Positions 44,399-55,157 of a DNA stretch of 64,000 nucleotides are shown here, piece by piece. Both the position numbers and the translations under genes were made by a program. Location: assembly GCA_000349905.1 (NCBI GenBank), contig KB722752.1, positions 327,697 through 391,696 on the forward strand, written 5' to 3'. This DNA is from Volvariella volvacea V23. Lineage: Eukaryota; Basidiomycota; Agaricomycetes; Agaricales; Pluteaceae. Below the pieces are notes generated by a model. That model was not told where the DNA came from, did no database searches, and saw only the letters and a list, made by a program, of their open reading frames with translations. Positions within the stretch are counted from its first letter, which is position 1. Each line of letters begins with the position of its first letter.

Positions 44399-45947
44399 TT
44401 ATGCAAACATAAGCCAGCTCAAGTCCTTTCCTTCTTCTTTCAGAGATTGCAATACCAACAAATCTTCACCGTGCTCGTGGGCTTGTGTTATACCAATGTG
44501 AGCACTTTGTAATGACGAATGCCTAAATCGTGATTTCAACAGAGATCCAACGAGACCTGCCCGGGCTGGAGAGCATATATTCAATTCTAGTGATTGGAGA
44601 ACTGGGAAGAGCACTATGTCCGGCATTGATGGTGGAACTTGGCCACTACACGGGACGGTAAGCAAGAGCATGACCTCGTCTGGGATGCACTCATAGCGCA
44701 GACTGAGCTTGCGTAAGGTATTGAGATTTCTGCTCGACTGGCAAAGGAAGGTAATCAGGTCTTCAGGTTGTTGGCCTTTAAAGGAGTCAGTTATCGAAAA
44801 AGCAACCAGAGAGCAACTGGAACGCAAGAGGAGTTGGGATATGCAAGGAAGTGGGTTGCTGTACATCGTTTTGACCTGGTGGGCGATGGATATTTCTTGC
44901 AGCGATGGAGTTGCTATATGGTCGAGGAGCGCCCAAATACCCGGACCGCTGAAGTGAAGGGTTCGAAGTGAGGGCAAGAGGATGGGCTGGCTGCCAACTT
45001 GGAGTACTGTTTCTTCTTCCACTGAGATATATAGCGAATGAAGCCGTGTCAGTCGATGTAGACCATGTTCGATTGGTTGCAGGGTGTAATTAGTTAGCCC
45101 AATCGCCTCTATTTGCGACCATGGAGTTGACTGAGGCACGAAGTTCTTCCAGTATATTGTTCTAAGCTCAGTGGAGCCATTGATCGTGTCCCAGATCTGC
45201 TCCACTAAGTCGTCGTCCCATCCTCGTATGATCAATGAAGAAACGGTTACGAGATTTCGTGGAGTTGGAAGTGATAAGAGCGTGTGTAGTGGGGAGTGCA
45301 GACCCAGGCAGAAACTAATGGTATGCCATCGATCGACACAAGAAACGAACAAGCTGAGGATCTCAATCGTCGGTTGGATATCGAAATGTGGCGCAAACTG
45401 GCCTTGAGTAAATGTCAAATTGAGTGGACATGTCGTACCCGTCCGAATGAGCCATAGTTCGACCAACCGTGCAATCCCCATTACTCTAGGTTTAGTGACT
45501 CGGATCGTCGACCATGCCAAAGGCATGCAGCTCGTAGTGATGTACCTCCAGCTTCGACAAACATGGGAGATGCTCATAAGTCTTTGACAGCGCACGAGGA
45601 GTTTAGCTCTGCCCGATACACTTTTTGTCGAGCGATCAGTTGCGCGGAGGAAAATATTGATTGATATTTCTTCTGGGAGCTCTAGGATGGGTGAAGTGAC
45701 CGGTTCGGCTGTTTTGTCTCCAGAGTGAGCGTTATCGTTAAAGCTGCCTTCTTTGTTTGTGTCCTGAGATGAAATGGTGGATAGCTCCCTAGAATCGGTT
45801 GTCCCGTGAAGTTGTGGCGAGGGCGTACAGCCCGTCAGACCTGAGCTCAAAATCCTTATCCAAAACTGTTGTTCTGCAGGTAACACTCAAGTAGGGAATT
45901 AGTTAACTTGTTGGGAGTAAAAGGTCTAGAATACCTATCTGATCCAT
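44399..45947 (-). CDS. F-box protein, family B, intact
   Basis: Exon 1 is 45935-45947 (ATGGATCAGATAG); a 49-bp intron leads to exon 2 at 44399-45885, for 499 residues. The join gives MDQIVLPAEQQFWIRIL; the acceptor was chosen among two because relatives also read V-x-x-AEQ. The F-box spans about 70-125: ILELPEEISINIFLRATD, then MSISHVCRSWRYITTS and LAWSTIRV. After this come RLVELWLIRTGTTCPLNLT, GWDDDLVEQIWDTINGS, ELRTIYWKNFVPQSTPWSQIEAI, and a leucine-rich tail ending KSRFRHSSLQSAHI and GKDLSWLMFA. Predicted SCF substrate receptor. It is the only undamaged member of the two B-B pairs. Confidence 0.85.
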
Positions 45948-46029
45948 TGCGGGACTTAATGATGAGTGCACTGGTGGAAGAAACAAATGCGACGCGCGCA
46001 GATTCCATTGTCCAATTGAGCCACAAGGG

Positions 46030-46035
46030 CACGTG
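46030..46035. promoter_or_regulatory. CACGTG palindrome upstream of family-B gene
   Basis: 83 bp upstream of the start at 45947, context ATATCACGTGCCC on the gene strand. Matches the site upstream of its duplicate at 16528-16533. Confidence 0.5.
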
Positions 46036-46235
46036 ATATGGGCGCTCTAAACCCTGGCAAGTGCTAGGCCACAGAAACCCCTTGCAAGGCTCCTGAACAT
46101 AGTTTCGACGATTCATGTAATTCAAGCGCCTGAAGAGAGTTCAAGATGACATTAAAACAAATACGAGTATTGGATTTGAAAGCGATTTGGCTCCCATAAG
46201 TGCTCATGGGGATACCGCGACCGAAATTTCTACGC

Positions 46236-47678
46236 CTAATCTTCCTCGACCATTTCTTCAAATCGAATCAATTCCGCATCCTCATACACCTCAACCAACA
46301 CCTTTTCCTTCAACCACTCGAGTCTATAGTTCTTGATCTGATTAATAAATTCCCGACTTAATCGAACAACCCTCAAGGGGTATCCACCTCCAGCTCGTTT
46401 CTCCACAAACATGCAGAGCGTCTTCACTGCTGTACCTTCTAATTCTGGCTCGGGCTCCTGATCTTCAGGGATTGCAGCCTCTTCGACCGCGTGATCGAAC
46501 GTCAAGGTGCCTAAATCAACCCATAGATTCGCTTTCTCTGAACCACCTTCCTGCGAAGCGACAGACGCGATGAATGCCTCGAGGTAGGCCGAGTTGGCGA
46601 TGAGATGCTCGATTCCCGGGACTTGATTAATGAAGCCGATCTGCAAGTCCGTTTCAATCTCATCCATCTCCATGGGTCGCATATCCAACAACTCGACGGA
46701 CGAAAGTCGCGGCGGATCAGAGTGGGCGATAAGAAACTCGAACAACTCCACGTATTCGAACCATCCCACCAAATGTAGTTCTGCCAGGTTCGGGGTTAGC
46801 ATCGCTTGAAAAACGCAGAGGGGGTTGTAGTTGGTATATCCGTGATCTGGTTCGATGAAAGCCAGTTTTCGTAGTCGGGGAAGGCTTCTCTCCGCTGCCG
46901 CTCCAGACCACCCAACCTCGATAGGCCGATTGTATAGGTACATCTCTTCCAATAACTTCAGCTCGTCAAACGCATCTTGCAAGTAGAACTCTGCATCATC
47001 GCCCTCTAACCTCGTGTCCCACTCGTGACCACCATATAAAGTCAGCTTCTTCACTGCTCCAAGAGGGGGCTTGCATCGGTTGAAACCTAGCCCGTATAGT
47101 GCCACCTCCTCCAGCTGCGGTGCGCCAGGCACGAAAACGATATTATTTGAGTATTCTGGGGGGTCTTTGTGCAGGAAAATAGTAAACCGTTGGAGAGCTG
47201 GTACGTACACCTCCTCCAGGTTACCATAGAAGAATAACAAGCTCTCCCTATTAGAGGATGTAACAGAGAGCGAGCCCCATCTTTCTGCTTGTGTCTCGAG
47301 CACATTCATCAACTGTTCGACCTCTTCTAACCACTCCAGCTCCGAGAACCTTAAATCGAGCGGTAGGTTCTTTGATCTGTCCAGGTAGAGTTGAATGTTC
47401 GAACGTCTATAAAGTGGTCCGGATTCAGTAACGACGAGAGTCGTCCAGAGGATGGGATTCTGAAGAGTGATGGATCGCCACACTCGACAGACTTGACTAA
47501 GTGCGAATTCTACTCGATGGCCTCCCCAGAAGTCGGTTTTGTTTTGTATGGCCCAAGAATAGAGAAAAATTTCTGTCAGGAGTTCATTTGGGAAGGTCAA
47601 TTGGCGGCCGGATGGGTTAGGAGTCTGGAATATGCTTCGTTAGACACCGATGACTTTAGGGGGGGGGGACGGAACCAT
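46236..47678 (-). CDS. F-box-like protein, family C, intact
   Basis: Exon 2 (46236-47624) is open, reading TPNPSGRQLTFPNELLTEIF at its start, but has no ATG there. By analogy with its duplicate at 14930, exon 1 is taken to be the ATG alone at 47676-47678, with an intron GTTCCG...TTCCAG that contains a run of ten C on the gene strand. That donor is weak, so the start is tentative; the protein would be about 463 residues. The F-box is FPNELLTEIFLYSWA with LSQVCRVWRSITL and PILWTTLVV. The rest is a leucine-rich fold with PPLGAVKKLTLYGG and LCVFQAMLTPNLAELHLVGW, ending DAELIRFEEMVEED. Undamaged, whereas its duplicate carries a frameshift. Confidence 0.8.
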
Positions 47679-48287
47679 TGCAGGCTTTGAAGGTGTTAGA
47701 ACACCAGGAAACCGGAGGTAGTGAGATGGGCTTTATATCTGTCAGGTGGGAACCCTGTTGCGATATGCCTGCTAAAAGGTACATCATAACGTCGGTTGTG
47801 ATGCCTGACTCGGGCGGGACGGCCGCGCGGAACTATCCGAGAGATGTGAGCTGCGATGCCAGTGAAACGCAACCGCAGCCTCACGGACTCTTTGGAAGCG
47901 AGAGGTTGGGAAAGGCCCTGTCTTTGTGTGCAGCCATACGGTATCCCCTGTTACCGGTGCTTTTCCACCTTCAGGTTCCTTGCTGACTCGATACTCATCA
48001 ACCAACCACTGATTCATGAAGAGTGTGCGCGGGCTCTTACGACGGACTCTGTCCAAAAGTTATGCAGTAACTAGCTGCTGCACTCGACAGAGGAGGGTTA
48101 CGTAGTGAGTGTGCTAGTCTAACCATCTTGCTTGAGGTTCGTAATATTGACTCACGTGAGCGTCATCATTGCCAAGCACCAGCGCGTCCTTTCAAGTTCG
48201 TGATAAATAATCTTTTTTTGATTCCAACGTGCACTGTAACGCACAGAAGGCGGCTTCTCATTGATCTCATCGCCCAAACCTGCTGCG
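47679..48287. other. Spacer, no supported gene
   Basis: Short open frames only. A CACGTG at 48153-48158 lies 130 bp before the decayed Gag-like gene, further out than in the F-box promoters. Confidence 0.4.
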
Positions 48288-49017
48288 ATGTCATCAGACG
48301 ACGAGCTCGAGCTCGGATTCCCCGGAGAACCCCTTAATGCCACCAACTACCGCCACTGGGCCGTCCTGATGCGCCCATTCCTACGAATGCATGCCGTCTG
48401 GAGGGTGGCATCGGGGAGACCGTCCGCGACCTGTTCTAGAAGGGAAATAGCTGCGTAGGATGCAAAAGACGAGAGAGCAGCTGGGCTTATTCTCCTCCAT
48501 TGCACCTCAAGCATCCAAATAGAGCTACTATCAGAGGGCTTTGGACTGCTAGGTGTCACTGACCCCACCAAAGGCATTCCCGACGGCGAGTGCCCCGAAA
48601 ACGGGTCAAGGGCTAAGCTGTACTGGGATTACCTCTATGAAAGATACGGCAAACTCCCCGTCACGACGCTCCTCCAATACTTTGGCAAGCTCACTCCCTA
48701 GGATTTCGCAAAATTGCCAAAGACCTCGTTCTACGACCAATTCGCAGAAATCGATGATCTATATGACGCTTTACTTGGAACGCGGTTTGAAGTCACGTAG
48801 AATACGCTCGCTGCTATAGTTCCTTTCTGCGTTGCCGGCATCGTACTCCCGTTTTGGTTTGTCGTATGTGCGTTCGCTGGAGGAAGATGGCCCCTTGGAT
48901 TACAAAAAGATCAAAAGTATGGTTATTGATCAAGGAAGGCGGCTAGAGTTGATTAGAAGCGAGAGTGGGCGCAGGAATACAGGGAGGGCGAGGAGGGGCA
49001 GAGGTATAGGGGCTTAG
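48288..49017 (+). pseudogene. Decayed Gag-like (UBN2-type) gene with three amber stops
   Basis: Starts MSSDDELELGFPGEPLNATNYRHWAVLMRPF and continues AKDERAAGLILLHC and AKLYWDYLYERYGK. Then comes FYDQFAEIDDLYDALLGTRFEV, the capsid-like pattern of the family. In-frame TAG codons are at 48456-48458 (aligned with Trp in GRWDPADERAAG of the gene at 37643), 48699-48701 and 48798-48800. A frameshift near 48825 precedes the tail SYVRSLEEDGPLDYKKIKSMVIDQGRR. It is the only Gag-like gene here with a basic Arg/Gly-rich C-terminus. Inactive unless amber codons are suppressed. Confidence 0.75.
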
Positions 49018-49559
49018 CATGAGATGAGAACGCGAAAGGCCTGGGTATTATGATGTTTTGTAGAGGAAACGGCGTCGTCGAATTCGTGTATGCCCAACTT
49101 TATCAGTGAATCCATTGCCAACACGATGGAACACTTACCCGATGTATGCCACTCCTAATCTGATCTTCAATCAATCGTCGATACCCCACACAATGATCGG
49201 ATATATTAATTCCTGCTCACGTTGAGAGGGTGCGTCCAAGCATTGCGTAGCACTCGTGATATGCTGTCCTTAAAACAATAACTCGAAAGTTACAGTGGCA
49301 CGAACCCCGTCAACAAGATCAGAGGCTGGATGTGAGAAGCACAAAACTGGGAGTTACTATCGGCACAGGCATTTCGGATTTACGCGACCGTTTTCCCTCT
49401 CATTCTCCACTCCAGCAAAATGAGACATTGCTCTTCATATTTTATTCTTCATTCTACCCATTCCATCAACTATTAATCATTGAAAACAAGATTTGACGCC
49501 TCTTCTTCTTTACCGTCGCCTCAATGACCCCCTGCTCGCTTCCTCTCCCCTTCATCTGT
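49018..49559. other. Spacer, no supported gene
   Basis: Nothing recognised. It separates the decayed Gag-like gene from the 3' end of the decayed oxygenase copy. Confidence 0.5.
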
Positions 49560-50340
49560 ATCCCCCTTTTCTAGGCGGTAGGACACGTGCAATGAGGTAT
49601 ACATCCTCATAAAGTGTTTTAATGACCGCCTCATTCTCATATGCTACATAAGGTGTCTCTCCATTTTGTGGTGGTGTTACCCATACGACCTTATCTTCAT
49701 AACCACCAGGTATATATACCCTCACCTTTCCTAGCTACCGCAACGATGGGTTTGGAATCCTTAATTACGACCTTCAGTTGTCCAAATTCGACTTGGTAAC
49801 CTGTTAGGAGTGTAAGAAATTATCACATCGCTGGATTCGTCATTCACGTAGATAATTTGAATGGAGACAGGGAGTAAGAGGTGATGGCAGATTCAACGCA
49901 GGTCCTCGTCCGTGCCTTTGAGGCGGAAGAGGAGGCCCGAAAGCCTGGTGTCAGTTGAGACTGCGTACTTGAACTACAGTCCAAATCCAAGGTAACTACC
50001 CTCTAGGAGCACTTTTACACGATCTTCTAAAATCGCCAGCATTAAAAGGATTCAAACTACCTTTGTCATGGAATAGTCAGGTAAGGTATTGTCGTAGCGT
50101 AGGTTGCAGATCAACGTCACCCGGTAGCCGGATGAAACTACCTCAACTTCGTATCCAATATCACTGTAGAATGCAGCAAATGCAACACTTGGCCTGATAG
50201 TTGTAAAGAGGATTTGATTGGAATCAACACTCCATTATTTGTCTTGATGTCGAAGGAATAATATACGTTGTATTTTGTACATCGTATCTCGTACTCTACA
50301 CAACCTGTAAACACCAGCCGTCCCAGACACATTTCCAGAT
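49560..50340 (-). pseudogene. Decayed tandem copy of the 2OG-Fe(II) oxygenase, C-terminal part
   Basis: Reverse-strand segments align with the gene at 50408-51983. PSVAFAAFYSDIGYEVEVVSSGYRVTL-type sequence at about 50090-50200 matches PSVAFIAFYSDIEHEVEVVSSGYRVTL, and the segment near 49570-49690 (WVTPPQNGETPYVAYENEA) matches WVMPRKGLTSYQTDYLAYGNEM. The catalytic distal His is Tyr here. The N-terminal half with the HxD motif is missing, and stops and frameshifts are present. Confidence 0.75.
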
Positions 50341-50407
50341 CCCCTGTATTTTCGTGGCGTATTGAGATAGAGAAATGGATTGAATCCCATCGCCTTTGAA
50401 TGCCACA

Positions 50408-51983
50408 CTAGTTTCTTGGCTTTAGGGAATCGATGAGATTTTTCATAAATCCAAAGAAGTCAAGTGAGTAAGCACTTGGGCGAGGTGGCACCGCGGACTT
50501 CTCATGTGTCTTCTGTAGTTCGATTGGGGTTATAACTTCCTTCGTTGTCTCCTCTTTTTCGCTCTCATCTGCACCCACTTTAAAAAGCGGTGGGACCTGC
50601 GCAACTAGACATATATCCCCGTAAAATGTCGAAATACTCGGCATTTCATTTCCATAGGCCAAGTAATCTGTCTGATAAGACGTCAGCCCCTTCCGAGGCA
50701 TCACCCATACAATTTCAACTCCATCCTCATACTCGCTTGGCATAGGAAATTTCCTTGTGTCTTCCGTTGACCGGATGAGTACTGGACGACCGCCTATGAT
50801 TTCTATTAAATCCCCATATACTTGTTTCCCTACGAGACAGGGGGCAAAAGGGATCATAGCATCGCACTCGCCCACATAATCGACGAAGTCACTGAGAACA
50901 AGCTTGATGGAGACGGGGTACGAAAGGCGTTGACAAACACGACGAACGATCTCGTCCGCGCCTTTAAGACGCTGAAGCAGTAGGGAAAGGTCGGTGTTTT
51001 TGGAGATGGGGTACTTGTATTGTAACCCGAATCCAAGGTAGCCGCCGTTTGGGAGTACCTTGGTGCGATCTTCCATAAGTGATGTAATTGTGCTGTAGAT
51101 GTGTTCTTCATCTGGGGCACGGGCAGAAATCGTGCTTGTCATGGAATAGTCGGGAGAAGCGTTGTCGTAATATAGGTTGTAGGTCAATGTCACCCGATAA
51201 CCGGACGAGACAACTTCAACCTCATGTTCAATGTCGCTGTAAAAGGCGATAAATGCAACACTTGGCTCAGCGGTTGCAGAGAGTAGTTGATTGGAGTCAA
51301 TGTCCCATTGGTTTCCTTGATGCCGAAGAACGAGTTTACCGCCCTTATGAGGAGTAGGAAAGATGACGACGAGAGAGCCAAACATGTCGTTTCCACGGGG
51401 TGTGTCCACATGTGGTCTAAAGAACGAGCCCTCATCTATGTCGGAGAGTAGCACGTTAATATCCGTATAGGCATATGGAATGGCACGCATATATTTACTA
51501 TAGACGTTGAGTTTGTATAACTCAGCTCGAATTTGCTTATCTTGCTCTGAAGGATTAAGGAGCTGCTCTTTTACGGCTTGGACGATTCCGCAGGAGAGGG
51601 GATTGAACCTTGAAGTGAAATCAGAGGTATCCATCTTCCGGGCTTTACGGTAACTCTCGTCGAATACGTCCTTGTCCTTCAAACCGAAGGTGGCTGGTTG
51701 ACAAGCTTCCATCAGCGACTTCAGTTCTTTATCAGTTGCATTTGCGAGGTCTATGAAACCAGGTGCGCGTTCACCGGAGGATCTACCTTGCATTAATCAA
51801 CAAAAAATGATATTTGAACTAGTGACATAAGGCTTACACTGATGCATCTTGGGTAGGGTGTAGATAGAAGAGGTGGCTGCCATATTTTTCAAGAGTTGAT
51901 GTACCGGAACAAAAGGGTGGTGCTTGGGATAGAACAGTTCGGATAGCCTCGATTTGGGACTCAAGTCCCTCCTGAGTAGGCAT
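50408..51983 (-). CDS. 2OG-Fe(II) dioxygenase family protein, two exons
   Basis: Exon 1 is 51838-51983 (MPTQEGLESQIEAIR) and exon 2 is 50408-51782, joined by a 55-bp GTAAGC...GTAG intron; total 506 residues. The double-stranded beta-helix core carries FRPHVDTPRG (H173, D175, the HxD iron ligands), GSLVVIFPTPHKGGKLVLRH, and DIEHEVEVVSSGYRVTLTYNL (distal H235, and R245 for the 2-oxoglutarate carboxylate). All expected catalytic residues are present. The fold resembles prolyl-4-hydroxylase-type enzymes of fungi; the substrate is not predictable. A C-terminal region of about 200 residues follows the core, with acidic SEKEETTKE near the end. A degenerate copy lies just downstream. Intact. Confidence 0.85.
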
Positions 51984-52634
51984 CGTAGAACGTGTTTGGC
52001 TAATAGACAACGACGCTCATGCCTCCTTATACTGGACATTGAACGAAGCCTACGCAAGCTGAGTCAATAAGCGCAGTCAACGTTGATGACTGCGACGCAG
52101 ACGCGCAAGCACACTCCCGTGAACGGCTCAACCAAACATTACCTTTAGCTGCACCGCAGTGTGAGGTTGAAACACACAGTCGATAACTCGATAACTATAT
52201 TGCCTAATGTACTGGTGATACTCTCATAAACCTGAGTGGGCGAACTAAGCGCTAGCCGAGCACCAGCAAATCCGAAAGTGGCATAGCACCCGACGAGCAG
52301 CCATATGGCAGCTCCATGGCTTAATCCCCTATTATGGAGCGCTGTATAGCTTGCCCAGACTTGTTGGCGAAGTGCACATACTGGAGGGGTCTTAGTGTGA
52401 CTGTCACACACACAGCTTGAATTTGAACCAAATCCTTCTGGCACTCGTGCTCTGCGAAACGCTGTAAGGCTGTGATTAACACAAAAGAATAGGGTAAGGC
52501 ACCGCACCTGCTAGTGCATTCATTACGGGCAAAGTGCGTATTTTGAACACGACCGAATGGGGTGTGATATCCATCTTCCATTCCACCGCATCGATCTCAT
52601 GGAACTTGACCTCTATTCCGACCAGGGCCAGTGG
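51984..52634. other. Spacer, no assignable gene
   Basis: Reverse-strand frames at 52145-52507 and 52321-52581 carry no motif. A stretch reading EIDAVEWKMDITPHSVVFKI (reverse strand, about 52500-52600) looks coding-like and could be an exon linked to the frame at 52635. Confidence 0.3.
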
Positions 52635-52994
52635 TTATAACTCCTTCCTCCGACCTCCACTCAAGTATAATGTCGTTTGGGAAATTGAATCTTGGAGATC
52701 CACGAAAGTGCAATGGGTGTTCTTCAAGATCTTCCAATCGAAGGACCATACCTTCGTCAAATCATCGTCCACGATTGACCAGATAACACCTGTCACGTAG
52801 ATCTCAATAATGTTGGCAAGGACTCGTATCGTCATACATTCTTTAGGGTGTTGGATAGCTGGTCTTTTAGCGATTGCTCCTAGGTATGATTGGTCCAGAC
52901 TTGGTTTCGTTTGGTCCAATCCATCCCAATATTCGCAGAAAGAGGCCGTTGCATAATCTTCGGGGTTACTTATGAAAGACTTTATGATCCCCAA
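52635..52994 (-). CDS. Hypothetical protein or exon, unassigned
   Basis: A 119-codon frame, [19 protein letters not shown], then [57 protein letters not shown]. The amino-acid pattern is balanced and coding-like, with one hydrophobic helix ([14 protein letters not shown]). I recognise no family. It may be one exon of a spliced reverse-strand gene; exon boundaries are not clear and the ATG may not be the true start. Confidence 0.3.
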   Translation of the reverse strand: MGIIKSFISNPEDYATASFCEYWDGLDQTKPSLDQSYLGAIAKRPAIQHPKECMTIRVLANIIEIYVTGVIWSIVDDDLTKVWSFDWKILKNTHCTFVDLQDSISQTTLYLSGGRRKEL

Positions 52995-55035
52995 AGACTG
53001 CTTATACGTAACGTACTTCGCAGGCAGCCAGACCTAGACCTAGAGACAATGCAACTATGGTTAGAACAGGGTGTGGCAGAAGACTAGGAGACCCAAAGAA
53101 TAACTCTTGTTGTGTGTCGCCGATCATCCTATTCGGTATGGTGTTCCAATTCTGACTATGGCTAGAGATGGGTACCACCAGCCCATGCGGTCTGTCCACG
53201 TGGGTTATTTTTAGAGTCTAGTATCCAAATCGAGTTGGTAACAAAAACCTCACAGCGAGATTTTCTATGAGAGAATCGGCAGAGGTCGCAATGCAGTCCA
53301 CCTTGTGAACAAGGACGATCCAGATGTGCTGGAGATTAGAAATGTTTTCATTTCGGTTTAACCGCGAACGTGATGGATCTCTAGCTTGACTTATCATTCG
53401 ACCACATGCTGGTATGTGTGGTTGTTCTGTGTTGGTTCTGTCGAGATTGCGTGACGCGTTACAGTCACAGCTTTTTCCTCCAAGACGACCTGCATGCGCT
53501 GAAGCACTACAGCCGCACAGAATGACACAGCAGATGGAACTTCAGCCTCGAATCACCGGGAAATGTCACCAGGCGTGAATGGAATTGCTAGCGCTCAAAA
53601 CACGCGTTTGTTTTACTACATGTTGCGAGGGGGAGGAGAAATTGGGAGCCGGAGTGTCAACTTCTCAAGCGTTGAACAAATCTCCTCTTTCACGTCTCGC
53701 CTTCCGTATCGGGACCGTCCGGGTGGCTTAAGGTCAAGCTGTACGCTCATACTCGCCAGCAGTTGCAAATGCTTCTTCACTCCCTTCTAATTTCTATCAT
53801 GGATATATCTACTTTTCTCGTATTTTTGTCTTATATCTGCCCAGGTTCTTTGACTGCTATGAGTACATCCCCGCCTTCAATGTGCTCTCAATAATCCCCT
53901 TGCATACAGTTCGCTGCTCCTGCCTCATTTTAACCCCAGTTCTTTGTCTTTTACTACTCAAGTTGCCAATAGAGTCAAGAAGGCGTCATCCGCCCATGGC
54001 CATAGAATGTCTCCCGAAAGCCTCTCTTCTCTTCAAGTCATCTCCGTTCGCAATCCCTGCTGTCTAAGTCTGCCGAACTCGATAGACGAGCCCTCTTGCA
54101 TTCGTTTCCCGAAACGCCATCCGATCAATCGATATGTAACGACTAAACGAAAGAACCAGGCAGAAAACAGAGGCATAGGCTCACAATCTGAAGATGCAAC
54201 TAATAGGCATTCCATGCAGGAGATTGTCATTTACGATCAAGTCATTCACTAAAAATGCATTCCATCTTGATTTTAATGGGTTTCTTCATGTTGCACATGA
54301 TGTGAAATGATAAAGTAAGTGGCAATATGCCAACAACCTAAGGCGTTAAAGGCCTACAAGTAGTTTGAGGCCAGTCCCGCTACTGTACGCGATGCCGAAA
54401 GGGTTGTGACAATGTTGTGACATCTATGCCAATGCTCTCAGACTCCTCTTGCTCTTCTAGGCCGACTGGAAATGCATTCCCTGAGTTTGCGATCATTCCT
54501 AGCAGAAATCGTGGTGCTTTGAATGGACGCTATGCAAAGCAAGAGGCTCAGCATCACATTACACCGTTCCGTACGTCTCGCTGCATACCAGTGCTTGTCA
54601 CAGTCGTCCCGTCTCTACTCGGGATCTTGCACCTCTTAATGGAACGAAGCGATGCGTTACTGTGCCCTTTATTGCCCCTCTCACCTGTATCGCTGTGTTG
54701 GCTTCCATAGAACGAACGGGTAGAAGAGGGTATGTTGGAGTACGATTGATACACGGTCGCGAGTGGATGACCTTGCTCATGTCTTCATCGATACGGTATC
54801 GAGCCTGTGCCACTGGTTGACAATTACTCCACGCTCCTGTACCCGTTCATCGTTCTTGTGAACAATTGTCGTGGTACAGTCGTCCCAGGGTCGTACATCG
54901 GGTTCCATGTCCCTTGTTCCCTAATTGGTGAAGGTTGCCACCAAAAGGTTGCACATGCCCTCCACGACCCAGTTGCTCTAGCAGCAGAATGGACACCCCC
55001 TGGTACCTGCAGCAGGGATCAACCAGACAGAAGCG
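52995..55035. other. Long spacer, no supported gene
   Basis: Only short open frames on both strands, none conserved with anything else in the window and none with domain motifs. No repeats with clear ends were seen. Confidence 0.45.
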
Positions 55036-55041
55036 TATAAA
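55036..55041 (+). promoter_or_regulatory. TATA box of Gag-like gene
   Basis: TATAAA in the context GCGTATAAATCCC, 117-122 bp upstream of the ATG at 55158, with a C/T-rich stretch in between. Confidence 0.6.
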
Positions 55042-55157
55042 TCCCGTGGAGAGGTCATACCCTTCCCCCACCCAATCTCTACGCTTAACGTTCTCCAGTA
55101 CACGCACTCTTCTCGTCTTTCCTCCGCACTTGACACCACACAACCCCTCAAAACGCC

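Larger units (their letters stand above)
38613..47678. repeat. Right arm of inverted segmental duplication (A-A-B-B-C)
   Basis: Order and strand are A(+), A(+), B(-), B(-), C(-), the mirror image of 14930-21950. Pairs by position are 38613 with 20323 (A), 40665 with 18265 (A), 42529 with 17381 (B), 44399 with 16612 (B) and 46236 with 14930 (C). Confidence 0.7.
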
